Translations under genes and position numbers: made by a program
The notes under the pieces: model-generated
Seen by the model: the letters and a program-made list of their open reading frames with translations, nothing else
The model's database searches: none
What the model was told of the DNA's origin: nothing
Assembly (NCBI GenBank): GCA_947510165.1
Contig: CANNSB010000010.1
Span: 1-33,429, forward strand
Source: an uncultured Clostridia bacterium
GTDB lineage: Bacteria > Bacillota > Clostridia > Oscillospirales > Ruminococcaceae
Direction: 5' to 3'
DNA length: 33,429 nt
Shown here: positions 1-8,024 of the stretch, piece after piece
How the letters are laid out: the number at the start of each line of letters is the position of its first letter
How positions within the stretch are numbered: the first letter of the stretch is position 1

Positions 1-519
1 ATTATAAAAAATGATGTTAATCCAGATGTTGTAGGAAGTTATCTAGTTGTATATCTAGTGGAGGATAGCCAAGGGGCAAAAACTATGAAAGCAATATTTG
101 TGAATGTTGAATCGTATCCCGAAATTCCAGAGCCACCGGTAGATCCAGAGCCGCCGGTGACACCAAATCCACCAGTGACACCAAATCCACCAGTGACACC
201 AAAGCCACCAGTGACACCAAAGCCACCAGTAACACCAAAGCCACCAGTGACACCAAAGCCACCAGTAACACCAAAACCAGAAACAGTGGAGCCAGAAACA
301 GTTAAGCCAGAAACAGTTAAGCCAGAAACAGTTGAGCCAGATATAGTTGAAACAAATACTGATACAGATCAAACATATAATGAAAATACAGATGATAATG
401 ATTTGTCTGATAAAGGGCAAACAACTTTAAAAATAATATTAGGAATATTAGGAGTATTAGGGTTATCAACTGGTATATTTTTTATTTTTAAAAACAAACT
501 ATTTATAAAAAAGAAATAA
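1..519 (+). CDS. C-terminal part of a cell-surface protein (Ig-like end, Pro-rich stalk, membrane anchor)
   Basis: The reading frame is open from base 1, so the gene begins upstream of the window. The first ~35 codons (NPDVVGSYLVVYLVEDSQG and the following beta strand) have the look of the last strands of a DUF5011 / bacterial Ig-like domain, where the pattern 'VGxYxVxYxVxDxxG' is typical. Then come eight hexapeptides of the PPVTPK type and five pentapeptides of the PETVK type, an acidic Asn/Asp/Thr linker, one hydrophobic segment (IILGILGVLGLSTGIFFIF) and a Lys-rich tail. This is the layout of a wall-spanning surface protein. No LPXTG is visible; the residues before the membrane segment read SDKGQTT, so the protein is either simply membrane anchored or uses a motif I do not recognise. 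The other end and function are outside the window. Two DUF5011-like domains also occur in the large protein at 17867. Confidence 0.75.
   Translation: MIKNDVNPDVVGSYLVVYLVEDSQGAKTMKAIFVNVESYPEIPEPPVDPEPPVTPNPPVTPNPPVTPKPPVTPKPPVTPKPPVTPKPPVTPKPETVEPETVKPETVKPETVEPDIVETNTDTDQTYNENTDDNDLSDKGQTTLKIILGILGVLGLSTGIFFIFKNKLFIKKK
133..276 (+). repeat. Eight tandem 18-bp units encoding PPV(T/D)P(K/N/E)
   Basis: In-frame tandem units of 18 bp, CCACCAGTGACACCAAAG type, with silent GTG/GTA changes. Unit one is PPVDPE, units two and three PPVTPN, units four to eight PPVTPK. They form a rigid proline-rich stalk. Near-identical DNA copies make slippage and length variation between strains likely. Confidence 0.9.
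277..351 (+). repeat. Five tandem 15-bp units encoding PETV(E/K) / PDIVE
   Basis: Immediately follows the 18-bp array. Units CCAGAAACAGT(G/T)(A/G)AG encode PETVE, PETVK, PETVK, PETVE and a diverged PDIVE. It continues the extended stalk with alternating charge. Confidence 0.85.
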
Positions 520-602
520 AATAATATATTAATAATCTATTAATATATATGTGATAAAATTTACATCAAATTATAAATTTATTAAAGGTGGGTGTTTATT
601 TT

Positions 603-1499
603 ATGATAAAAGCAGTAATTGTTGGATACGGGAATATTGGCAAATTTGTTTTTGATTCTATAAAATCGTCAAATGATTTTGAACTTGTTGGAGTTATAAG
701 AAGAGAGCCTGATATTGATCCTCCGAAAGAGCTAGAGGGGATAGAGATTGTCAAAGATATAAGAAAATTATCTCAAAAGCCAGATGTTGCAATTCTTTGT
801 ACACCAACTAGAAGTGTCGAAAAACATGCAATAGAATGTCTTTCAATGGGAATAAATACTGTTGATAGCTATGATATACATTCGTCTATATGGGATTTGA
901 AACAATCTTTAGATAAACAAGCAAAAAAATTTGGAGCTGTTTCTATTATATCTGCCGGATGGGATCCTGGGTCTGATTCTGTTGTAAGAACTTTAATGGA
1001 AGCTGCTGCACCTAGGGGTGTTACTTACACTAATTTTGGACCAGGAATGAGCATGGGGCACACTGTTGCTGTAAAAGCTATTAATGGTGTAAAAAAAGCT
1101 TTATCAGTTACGATTCCATTAGGAACTAGTATACATAGGCGTATGGTCTATATAGAACTAGAAGATGGATTTAGCTATAATGATGTTTCTAACAATATAA
1201 AAGCTGATTCATATTTTTCAAATGATGAAACCCATGTTATACAAGTTGATAATATCGAAGATTATATTGATATGGGGCATGGGGTAAATATGGTTCGAAA
1301 AGGAGTTTCTGGAAAAACTCAGAATCAGCTTTTCGAATTTAATATGAAGATAAATAATCCTGCATTAACAGCAGAAATTTTAATAGCTGTAGCAAGAGCT
1401 TCTATGAAACAAAGTTCAGGAGCATATACTATGATAGAGATTCCTGTTTTGGATCTCCTTTATGGAGATAGAGAAACGCTTATAAAAAAACTTGTTTAA
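603..1499 (+). CDS. ddh: meso-diaminopimelate D-dehydrogenase
   Basis: NADPH-dependent enzyme that converts L-2-tetrahydrodipicolinate plus ammonia to meso-diaminopimelate in one step, a bypass of the succinylase/acetylase routes, supplying lysine and peptidoglycan cross-linking residue. The N-terminus has the dinucleotide-binding loop GYGNIG (residues 8-13); the family signatures SAGWDPG, FGPGMSMGH and a C-terminal NNPALTAEILIAVARA stretch are present. Length 298 residues is slightly below the ~320 usual for the family. The ATG at 603 is chosen because AAAGGTGG (584-591) lies about ten bases upstream; a GTG at 588 overlaps this ribosome site and is unlikely. The gene stands alone, closed by a strong terminator. 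It feeds the same lysine branch that dpaAB (6563-8010) taps for dipicolinate. Confidence 0.93.
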   Translation: MIKAVIVGYGNIGKFVFDSIKSSNDFELVGVIRREPDIDPPKELEGIEIVKDIRKLSQKPDVAILCTPTRSVEKHAIECLSMGINTVDSYDIHSSIWDLKQSLDKQAKKFGAVSIISAGWDPGSDSVVRTLMEAAAPRGVTYTNFGPGMSMGHTVAVKAINGVKKALSVTIPLGTSIHRRMVYIELEDGFSYNDVSNNIKADSYFSNDETHVIQVDNIEDYIDMGHGVNMVRKGVSGKTQNQLFEFNMKINNPALTAEILIAVARASMKQSSGAYTMIEIPVLDLLYGDRETLIKKLV

Positions 1500-1512
1500 G
1501 TATAGAATATAT

Positions 1513-1557
1513 AAAAAGTATAGAATATTTTCATATATTCTATACTTTTTTTTATTT
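1513..1557 (+). terminator. Rho-independent terminator after ddh
   Basis: Perfect 16-bp stem, 1513-1528 with 1535-1550, six-base loop, followed by a T-rich run to 1560. The A-tract on the 5' side makes it possibly bidirectional. Confidence 0.9.
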
Positions 1558-1690
1558 TTTTATACTATATATAAGGAAACTTATATTGCATTATACATTT
1601 ATAAATGTTAGTATTATAAAGAGAATATTAAGGTATAAAAGATTACTAATTTGTCCTTTATTTATAAATATTTTGGAGGTTATTTTAATC

Positions 1691-4600
1691 ATGATAAAAA
1701 GAAAATTTGAAACAATGGACGGAAATACTGCCGCTTCTCATGTTTCTTATGCATTTACAGATGTAGCTGCAATCTATCCTATAAGCCCATCTTCTATGAT
1801 GGCAGAAAATACTGATAGATGGTCTACTGAAGGTAAAAAAAATATATTTGATCAAAAAGTAGAAGTTGTTGAAATGCAATCTGAGGGTGGAGCTGCAGGA
1901 GCAATTCACGGATCTCTTGTTGGGGGAGCGTTAACTACAACTTTCACATGTTCACAAGGGCTTCTTTTAATGATTCCTAATATGTATAAAATGGCTGGAG
2001 AGCTTTTACCAGCAGTTATAAATGTTTCTGCTCGTGCAATAGCTACACATGCACTTTCTATATTTGGTGATCATTCTGATATATATGCATCAAGACAAAC
2101 TGGATTTTGTATGGTTGCTTCTACAAATGCACAAGAAGCAATGGATCTTGGTGCGGTTGTCCATCTATCTGCTATAAAAGGTTCTCTTCCTTTTATACAT
2201 TTTTTTGATGGATACAGAACATCTGATGAGCTTCGTAAAATTCAAATTTGGGATACAGAAGATCTTAAAACATTTGCTGATTATGATTGTATAGAAGACT
2301 TTAGAAATAGAGCTATGAATCCGAATACTCCAAATGAACGTGGAACTGCTCAAAACCCTGATGTTTTCTTCCAAGCTAGAGAAGCAATTAATCCATATTA
2401 TGAAAATATTGTTAATGTTGTTGAAGATAAAATGAACTTTATAAACGAAAAAATTGGGACAGACTATAAACTGTTCAACTATTATGGAGCGGCTGATGCT
2501 GATCATATTATAGTTGCTATGGGATCAGTTTGTGACACTATTGTAGAAACAATTGAGTTTTTAGCATCTAAAGGTGAAAAAATTGGACTTGTAAAAGTTA
2601 GATTATTTAGACCATTTAGTGTAAAACATTTTTTAGCATCTATGCCAAAAAGTGTAAAAACTATAAGTGTTCTTGATAGAGGAAAAGAACCAGGAGGAGT
2701 TGGAGAGCCATTGTTTATGGATGTGGTTACTTCTATTAAAGATACAGAATTTAAAGATGTCAAAGTTCTTAACGGAAGATATGGACTTGCTTCTAAAAAC
2801 ACAACTCCTTCTCATATTGCGTCTGTTTATAGAAATAAAGAAAAAACTCCTTTTACTGTTGGGATAAATGATGATGTAACATATCTTTCACTACCTCTAC
2901 CTACCCAAGATGAGATAATTAATACAACTCCAGCAGGAACAAAATGTTGTACTTTCTGGGGACTTGGTGCGGATGGAACTGTTGGGGCTAATAAAAATTC
3001 TATTAAGATTATTGGAGATAATACAGAGCTATACACTCAAGCGTATTTTTCTTATGATTCCAAAAAATCTGGAGGATTGACTGTTTCTCATCTTCGTTTT
3101 GGAAGCGAAAAAATAACATCTACTTACCTAGTTGATCAAGCGGATTTTGTTGCTTGTCATAACCCTTCATATGTAAAAAAATATGATATAACTATGATTA
3201 GTAGTATAAAACCTAATGGAACATTTCTTATAAATTCTTCATGGTCAGAAGATGAGTTTAGTGAAAAATTATCGATACCAGCAAAAAAATATCTATATGA
3301 TAACAATATATCTGTATATACTATTGATGGTGTTGGAATTGCGAAAGAAATTGGATTAGGAAATAGAATAAACACTATTCTACAATCTGCTTTCTTTAAA
3401 TTAGCAGGTATTATTCCTATAGAAGATGCTGTTAAATTTATGAAAGATGCAGCAACTAAGACATACAGTAAAAAAGGTGAAGAAATTGTTAAGATGAATC
3501 ATTTAGCGATTGATCAAGGCTGTGAAAGAGTTGTAAAATTAAATATTCCATCAGATTGGAATGAAGGTGTAAAAAAAGAAATTAAAACTCTTATTAAATG
3601 TAGTAATGATTCTCTTTCTAAATATGTAAACAATCTTCTTGTTCCTATAAATAAAGAATGTGGAAATGATCTTCCTGTTTCTAAATTTTCTGATTATGTG
3701 ACAGGTGCATATCCTTCTGGATCTTCAGCACATGAAAGAAGAGGGATTGCTTCGGAAGTTCCTAGCTGGGATCCTGATAATTGTATACAATGTAACTTTT
3801 GTTCTTATGTTTGTCCCCATGGAGTTATACGTCCGGTGGTTATGACAAAAGAAGAGGTTGACAAGGCTCCGAAAGATATGAAAGTTATCCCAATGAATGG
3901 GATGCCAGACATGTTTTTTGCTATTACAGTTTCTACTCTAGATTGTACTGGATGTGGTTCTTGTATAAATGTTTGTCCTGGTAAAAAAGGAAATAAGGCT
4001 CTTGGATTAGAACCAATAGATAGTCAACTTCCAAAACAAGAACATTTTGATTATGGAAAAGCCATTCATCCTAAAGAAGAAGTTTTGGCAAAATTCAAAC
4101 CTACAACGGTTAAAGGAAGCCAATTTAAACAACCTCTTCTTGAATTTTCGGGAGCATGTGCGGGATGTGGAGAAACACCATATGCAAAACTTGTTACACA
4201 ATTATATGGAGATAGTATGTGTATAGCAAATGCAACTGGATGTTCTTCTATATGGGGAGGATCTTCTCCATCTACACCATATACAACTAATCATAAAGGT
4301 GAAGGACCTGCTTGGGCAAACTCGTTGTTTGAAGATAATGCAGAATTTGGTTTTGGTATAAATCTTGCACAAAAAGCTATTAGAAATCAAATTATAGATC
4401 ATATAGATGCTATTTCTACAGAAAGTCCAGAAATTTCTTCTGCAGTTAAAGCATATAAAGATTCACTTGATGATACAATTACTAATAAGTCTGCTACAGA
4501 AAAACTTGTTAGTCTAGTTGAAGGATCAACTTCTAAACATGCAGAATTTATCCTTAAATATAAAAAGTTTGTATCTAAAAAATCCACATGGATTTTTGGC

Positions 4601-5251
4601 GGAGACGGATGGGCGTATGATATCGGATTTGGAGGCTTAGACCATGTTATAGCTTCTGGAGAAAATGTAAATATACTTGTTTTTGATACAGAGATATATT
4701 CTAACACTGGTGGACAAGCTTCTAAGTCCACTCCTTTTGGTGCTGCTGCTAAATTTGCATCAAGTGGAAAAGCAATTAAGAAAAAAGATTTAGCTCAAAT
4801 TGCTATGACATATGGATATGTTTATGTTGCTCAAATTTCACAAGGTGCTGATTATAATCAAACATTAAAAGCAATTACAGAGGCGGAAAATTATAATGGA
4901 CCTTCTTTAATTATTGCTTATTCACCTTGTATAAGTCATGGAATATCCATTGGTATGGATAAAGCACAAACTCAAGAAAAATTTGCTGTAGAAACTGGAT
5001 ATTGGAATATATTTAGATATGATCCACGACTTATTATTGAGGGTAAAAATCCTTTACAAATAGATTCTAAAGATCCTTCAAGAGATCTAAAAGATTTTCT
5101 TGTTGGAGAGATAAGATATAATTCTATATTAAAAAAATTCCCTGATAGAGCAGAGGGTATAGTTATACAGGCAAAAAAATATGCTAAAGATAAATGGAAT
5201 CATCTTAAAAAGATGTCTCAAATGGACTATAGCGATAGCAAAGAAGATTAG
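1691..5251 (+). CDS. nifJ: Pyruvate:ferredoxin (flavodoxin) oxidoreductase, single-chain
   Basis: Oxidises pyruvate to acetyl-CoA and CO2 and reduces ferredoxin, the central step of anaerobic clostridial metabolism; cytoplasmic. All domains of the one-chain enzyme are present in 1186 residues: N-terminal pyrimidine-binding domain with YPISPSSMMAE, domain II, a two-[4Fe-4S] ferredoxin domain (Cys698/701/704/708 and Cys752/755/758/762), and a C-terminal TPP domain with GDGWAYDIGFGGLDH (GDG at 971-973). Cys823, Cys826, Cys851 and Cys1080 fit the four ligands of the proximal cluster. The ATG at 1691 has GGAGGT at 1675-1680; an in-frame upstream TTG (1586) lacks support and would add 35 non-family residues. 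Single gene followed by its own terminator. Symbol could equally be por or pfo. Confidence 0.97.
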   Translation: MIKRKFETMDGNTAASHVSYAFTDVAAIYPISPSSMMAENTDRWSTEGKKNIFDQKVEVVEMQSEGGAAGAIHGSLVGGALTTTFTCSQGLLLMIPNMYKMAGELLPAVINVSARAIATHALSIFGDHSDIYASRQTGFCMVASTNAQEAMDLGAVVHLSAIKGSLPFIHFFDGYRTSDELRKIQIWDTEDLKTFADYDCIEDFRNRAMNPNTPNERGTAQNPDVFFQAREAINPYYENIVNVVEDKMNFINEKIGTDYKLFNYYGAADADHIIVAMGSVCDTIVETIEFLASKGEKIGLVKVRLFRPFSVKHFLASMPKSVKTISVLDRGKEPGGVGEPLFMDVVTSIKDTEFKDVKVLNGRYGLASKNTTPSHIASVYRNKEKTPFTVGINDDVTYLSLPLPTQDEIINTTPAGTKCCTFWGLGADGTVGANKNSIKIIGDNTELYTQAYFSYDSKKSGGLTVSHLRFGSEKITSTYLVDQADFVACHNPSYVKKYDITMISSIKPNGTFLINSSWSEDEFSEKLSIPAKKYLYDNNISVYTIDGVGIAKEIGLGNRINTILQSAFFKLAGIIPIEDAVKFMKDAATKTYSKKGEEIVKMNHLAIDQGCERVVKLNIPSDWNEGVKKEIKTLIKCSNDSLSKYVNNLLVPINKECGNDLPVSKFSDYVTGAYPSGSSAHERRGIASEVPSWDPDNCIQCNFCSYVCPHGVIRPVVMTKEEVDKAPKDMKVIPMNGMPDMFFAITVSTLDCTGCGSCINVCPGKKGNKALGLEPIDSQLPKQEHFDYGKAIHPKEEVLAKFKPTTVKGSQFKQPLLEFSGACAGCGETPYAKLVTQLYGDSMCIANATGCSSIWGGSSPSTPYTTNHKGEGPAWANSLFEDNAEFGFGINLAQKAIRNQIIDHIDAISTESPEISSAVKAYKDSLDDTITNKSATEKLVSLVEGSTSKHAEFILKYKKFVSKKSTWIFGGDGWAYDIGFGGLDHVIASGENVNILVFDTEIYSNTGGQASKSTPFGAAAKFASSGKAIKKKDLAQIAMTYGYVYVAQISQGADYNQTLKAITEAENYNGPSLIIAYSPCISHGISIGMDKAQTQEKFAVETGYWNIFRYDPRLIIEGKNPLQIDSKDPSRDLKDFLVGEIRYNSILKKFPDRAEGIVIQAKKYAKDKWNHLKKMSQMDYSDSKED

Positions 5252-5260
5252 AAAAAAATT

Positions 5261-5300
5261 AAAAGGAACAATAGATTTAATATCTATTGTTCCTTTTTTT
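5261..5300 (+). terminator. Rho-independent terminator after PFOR
   Basis: Perfect 16-bp stem 5261-5276 / 5282-5297 around the loop TTAAT, then a run of T to 5300. Confidence 0.92.
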
Positions 5301-5330
5301 ATTTAAAATTTTTTCTAAATATATAAATAA

Positions 5331-5358
5331 ACTTATTAGATAGTTTATACATAATATA
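5331..5358 (+). promoter_or_regulatory. Sigma-K-like promoter of the cotJ operon
   Basis: AC at 5331-5332, 17 bases, then CATAATATA at 5350-5358, matching the mother-cell sigma-K pattern (AC near -35, CATAnnnTA at -10). The same AC-N17-CATAATATA arrangement precedes dpaA. In Bacillus subtilis cotJ is sigma-E dependent, so a sigma-E reading of the same -10 cannot be excluded. The region is very AT-rich, so chance matches are possible. Confidence 0.4.
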
Positions 5359-5396
5359 GCTTGTGGAGATTTTAAAAAATGAAAAGGAGATTAACC

Positions 5397-5600
5397 ATGG
5401 AAAATCAAGCATATACAAAATCTAAATGCAAATCAGAAGTTCCGGAAAAATTTCCAAGTTATAGTATGGCATATATTCCTTTCCAATGTTGGGGAGAGGT
5501 TTATGATAGTGAGACTGCATTTAGTAGAGGAACACTATTCCCAGCATTAGACCTTCCATTTATAGGAGAGGAGCCTATTAGTGATGACAGAAAGAAATAA
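5397..5600 (+). CDS. cotJA: Spore coat associated protein CotJA
   Basis: Small protein of the inner spore coat, 67 residues, made in the mother cell. The family core is visible: SMAYIPFQCWGEVYDSETAF followed by RGTLFPALDLPF, as in CotJA proteins (aromatic/proline-rich centre and the conserved GTxFPxLDxPF end). ATG 5397 is preferred over an in-frame ATG at 5379 because AAAAGGAGA lies at 5382-5390. It is first in a three-gene operon and its last 17 bases overlap cotJB, suggesting translational coupling. In Bacillus, CotJA is needed for stable incorporation of CotJC. Confidence 0.9.
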   Translation: MENQAYTKSKCKSEVPEKFPSYSMAYIPFQCWGEVYDSETAFSRGTLFPALDLPFIGEEPISDDRKK

Positions 5601-5841
5601 ATATTTAAAGAGATTACAAATTTGTGATTTCACACTTGAAGAGGTGGGTCTTTATTTAGACACACATCCTAAAGATAAAACAGCTCTTGAATTTTATGAA
5701 AAATATTTAGAGATACAGAAAAAAATAAAAAAAGAATATGTTTCAAAATTTGGACCAATCCAAGCTACCGACTATGATGGTTCTGATTATTGGAAATGGG
5801 TAGATTCGCCTTGGCCGTGGGAAAGACAGAAGGAGGACTAA
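5584..5841 (+). CDS. cotJB: Spore coat protein CotJB
   Basis: 85-residue middle member of the cotJ operon. Recognised by the helical N-terminal half (LKRLQICDFTLEEVGLYLDT, then HPKD), and the W-rich tail (YDGSDYWKWVDSPWPWE) typical of CotJB. It has no known catalytic role and acts with CotJA and CotJC in the coat. ATG 5584 is used; a GTG three bases earlier (5581) is equally served by the AGGAGAGGAG at 5564-5573. The start lies inside the end of cotJA. Confidence 0.9.
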   Translation: MTERNKYLKRLQICDFTLEEVGLYLDTHPKDKTALEFYEKYLEIQKKIKKEYVSKFGPIQATDYDGSDYWKWVDSPWPWERQKED

Positions 5842-5845
5842 TTTT

Positions 5846-6457
5846 ATGTGGGCTTATGAAAAAAAACTTCAATATCCTGTAAATATAAAAAATCCTAATC
5901 CTGCTCTCGCTAAAGTTATAATAACCCAATTTGGGGGTCCTGATGGAGAGTTAGGAGCAGCAACAAGATATCTGTCCCAAAGATATACTGCGCCTTATAA
6001 AGAGGTTAAGGGTATACTTACAGATATAGGAACAGAAGAGTTGGCACATATGGAGATGGTTTCGGCAATTGTATATCAATTAACTAGAAATATCTCGATA
6101 GATGATATTAAGAAGAGTGGTTTTGCGGATTATTATGTGGATCATACAACTGGTTTATATCCTTTGAGTGCATCAGGTGACGCTTTTTCTGCAAGTGCTT
6201 TACAATCTAAGGGAGATGTTATTGCAGATCTTACAGAAGATTTGGCAGCGGAGCAAAAAGCAAGAGTTACCTATGATAATATCCTAAGATTGGCTGATGA
6301 TCCAGATGTTAGAGATCCTATAAAATTTCTTAGAGAACGTGAAATAGTTCATTTTCAAAGATTTGGAGAAGCTTTACGTATTTCGCAAGATAATTTAGAC
6401 TCTAAAAATTTTTATGCTTTTAATCCATCTTTTGATAAAGCTAGAAAAGTAAAATAG
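5846..6457 (+). CDS. cotJC: Spore coat protein CotJC, manganese-catalase family
   Basis: 203-residue ferritin-like protein of the manganese catalase family, located in the spore coat, expected to remove hydrogen peroxide. Metal-ligand positions are conserved: Glu35 in GELGAATRYL, Glu65 and His68 in EELAHMEM, Glu136 in AAEQKARV and His169 in EREIVHFQRF, so an active dimanganese site is predicted. AGGAGGAC at 5831-5838 precedes ATG 5846, four bases after cotJB. The stop codon lies inside a 30-bp inverted repeat that closes the operon. Confidence 0.94.
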   Translation: MWAYEKKLQYPVNIKNPNPALAKVIITQFGGPDGELGAATRYLSQRYTAPYKEVKGILTDIGTEELAHMEMVSAIVYQLTRNISIDDIKKSGFADYYVDHTTGLYPLSASGDAFSASALQSKGDVIADLTEDLAAEQKARVTYDNILRLADDPDVRDPIKFLREREIVHFQRFGEALRISQDNLDSKNFYAFNPSFDKARKVK

Positions 6458-6512
6458 TGAATATAAAGAGGTATCTATTTAAAAATAGATACCTCTTTAT
6501 ATTCACTATTTT
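6451..6512 (+). terminator. Very long perfect hairpin (30-bp arms) closing the cotJ operon
   Basis: 6451-6480 and 6483-6512 are exact reverse complements with only AA between them. The 5' arm contains the cotJC stop codon (6455-6457). There is no long T-run after it, so it may stop transcription by size alone, protect the mRNA 3' end, or work in both directions. The AC of the putative dpaA promoter lies inside its 3' arm. Confidence 0.7.
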
Positions 6513-6532
6513 ATGTTATTACACATAATATA
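6505..6532 (+). promoter_or_regulatory. Sigma-K-like promoter of dpaAB
   Basis: AC at 6505-6506, 17 bases, CATAATATA at 6524-6532, identical in form to the box before cotJA. Dipicolinate synthase is a late mother-cell, sigma-K-controlled function in studied spore formers, which fits. Start of transcription would fall near 6540, leaving a short leader before the GGAGG at 6550-6554. Confidence 0.45.
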
Positions 6533-6562
6533 AAATAAAACTATAAATCGGAGGATGATTTT

Positions 6563-7444
6563 TTGAAAAATTTAAATTTTTTAATAATTGGAGGAGATAT
6601 TAGACTCTTATATCTTGCAGAAATACTTGCTAAAAAAAATAATACAATCTATATAATGGGACACCATATAAATAATAATATAAAAAATATTATTATTTTG
6701 GATAATCTTTCGGAAATAGACTGTGATATAAATTGCATTATCCTACCAGTTATAACCAGTGTTGATGATGAAACTGTAAATATATTATTTACAACACAAA
6801 AAGTTTATATTGATGAAGTTATAGAAATTTCAAATAAACAAACAGCTGTTTTTATAGGAAATGCTTCGTATGTATTATCAGAAAAATTTAAAGATAACGG
6901 CATAAAATTTTATGATTATTTTACAGATGAAAAATTAACTATATTAAACGCTATAGCAACTTCTGAAGGAGCTATAAAATTAGCTATAGAAAATACACTA
7001 AAAACTTTATATAAATCAAAAATTTTAATAACAGGTTTTGGAAGAATAAGCAAAGTTTTGTTAAATCATTTAAAAGGGTTTAATGTAGATATAACGATAG
7101 CTGCAAGATCAGAAGAGCAGAGAGTTTGGGCAGAGGCCAATGGTGGAGCGTCAATACATATTAAAAATATTGCTAAAATGAATATCCTTCAAGATATAGA
7201 TATTATATTTAACACTATACCATCTATGATATTTGATAAAAATATTCTTTCATTATTAAAAAAAGATTGTTTAATTATTGATCTTGCTTCAAAGCCTGGT
7301 GGAGTTGATTTTGATTTTGCAAAACAAATAAATAAAAAAGTTATCTGGGCGGGAGGACTTCCAGGAAAAATATCCCCCCTATCTGCAACAGAATATATTT
7401 TAGAAGTTGTTGAAAAAAATTTACAAATAGGAGGAAATATATGA
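6563..7444 (+). CDS. dpaA: Dipicolinate synthase subunit A
   Basis: Oxidoreductase-like subunit (also called SpoVFA) that with DpaB oxidises a dihydrodipicolinate-pathway intermediate to dipicolinic acid in the mother cell; dipicolinate is then packed into the spore core with calcium. 293 residues. The N-terminus shows a nucleotide-fold start (LNFLIIGGDIR), and the second half has the Rossmann segment KILITGFGRISKVLLNHL followed by ITIAARSEEQRVWAEANG and DLASKPGGVDF, all typical of the family. Start is TTG 6563, supported by CGGAGGATG six bases upstream. The last four bases (ATGA) overlap dpaB. Confidence 0.94.
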   Translation: MKNLNFLIIGGDIRLLYLAEILAKKNNTIYIMGHHINNNIKNIIILDNLSEIDCDINCIILPVITSVDDETVNILFTTQKVYIDEVIEISNKQTAVFIGNASYVLSEKFKDNGIKFYDYFTDEKLTILNAIATSEGAIKLAIENTLKTLYKSKILITGFGRISKVLLNHLKGFNVDITIAARSEEQRVWAEANGGASIHIKNIAKMNILQDIDIIFNTIPSMIFDKNILSLLKKDCLIIDLASKPGGVDFDFAKQINKKVIWAGGLPGKISPLSATEYILEVVEKNLQIGGNI

Positions 7445-8010
7445 TTAAGATTGGGTACGCTTTAACAGGATCATTCTGTACATTTGATATATCTATACAA
7501 TCTATAAAAGAATTGGTTAATTTAGGGTATGATGTAACGGCTATAATGTCATATAATGCTTATGAAATTGACACTAGATTTGGAAAGTCTAAAGAATTTA
7601 TTAGACAGATTGAGGATATTACACAAAAGAAAATAATACATACTATTCAATCTGCAGAGCCAATAGGACCACAAAAAATGTTTGATATAATGATTGTTGC
7701 CCCCTGTACAGGAAATACTTTAGGAAAATTAACCTATTCTATAGTTGATACTCCTGTAACGCTTGCTGTGAAATCACATCTTAGAAATTCTAACCCAGTG
7801 GTAATATTAGTCTCAACTAATGATGCACTTAGTGGTGCCTCAAAAAATATTGGAATGCTTATGAACTATAAAAATTATTATTTTGTCCCTATGAATCAAG
7901 ATGATTCTGAAAAAAAACCTAGGTCTATAGTTGGAGATTTTTCTAAAATCCCAGAGACCCTTAAATATGCTTTAAATCATAAGCAGATTCAACCTATTAT
8001 TTTAAAGTAA
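7441..8010 (+). CDS. dpaB: Dipicolinate synthase subunit B, flavoprotein fold
   Basis: 189-residue subunit (SpoVFB) of dipicolinate synthase, of the flavoprotein (PPC-decarboxylase-like) superfamily. Visible features: N-terminal GYALTGSFCTF, the flavin-pocket stretch IVAPCTGNTLGKLTYSI, and the conserved VILVSTNDALSGASKNIG / YYFVPMNQDD region. Its ATG overlaps the dpaA stop (ATGA), with GGAGG upstream inside dpaA, so the two are translationally coupled. The gene faces the nucleosidase gene at 8025; only a weak AT-rich dyad lies between the converging ends. Confidence 0.94.
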   Translation: MIKIGYALTGSFCTFDISIQSIKELVNLGYDVTAIMSYNAYEIDTRFGKSKEFIRQIEDITQKKIIHTIQSAEPIGPQKMFDIMIVAPCTGNTLGKLTYSIVDTPVTLAVKSHLRNSNPVVILVSTNDALSGASKNIGMLMNYKNYYFVPMNQDDSEKKPRSIVGDFSKIPETLKYALNHKQIQPIILK

Positions 8011-8024
8011 TATTTGAAAAATTA

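Noticed and set aside
133-276. Regular repeats resembling a CRISPR array
   Set aside because: Units are directly adjacent 18-mers without spacers and are in frame within a protein.
55-420. Minus-strand open frame rich in Trp, Cys and Phe opposite the proline repeats
   Set aside because: It is the complement of the PPVTPK repeat; low-complexity, no ribosome site, and the plus frame is a normal surface stalk.
1586-1690. 35-residue N-terminal extension of PFOR from a TTG
   Set aside because: No ribosome site at the TTG, residues do not fit the family, and GGAGGT precedes ATG 1691.
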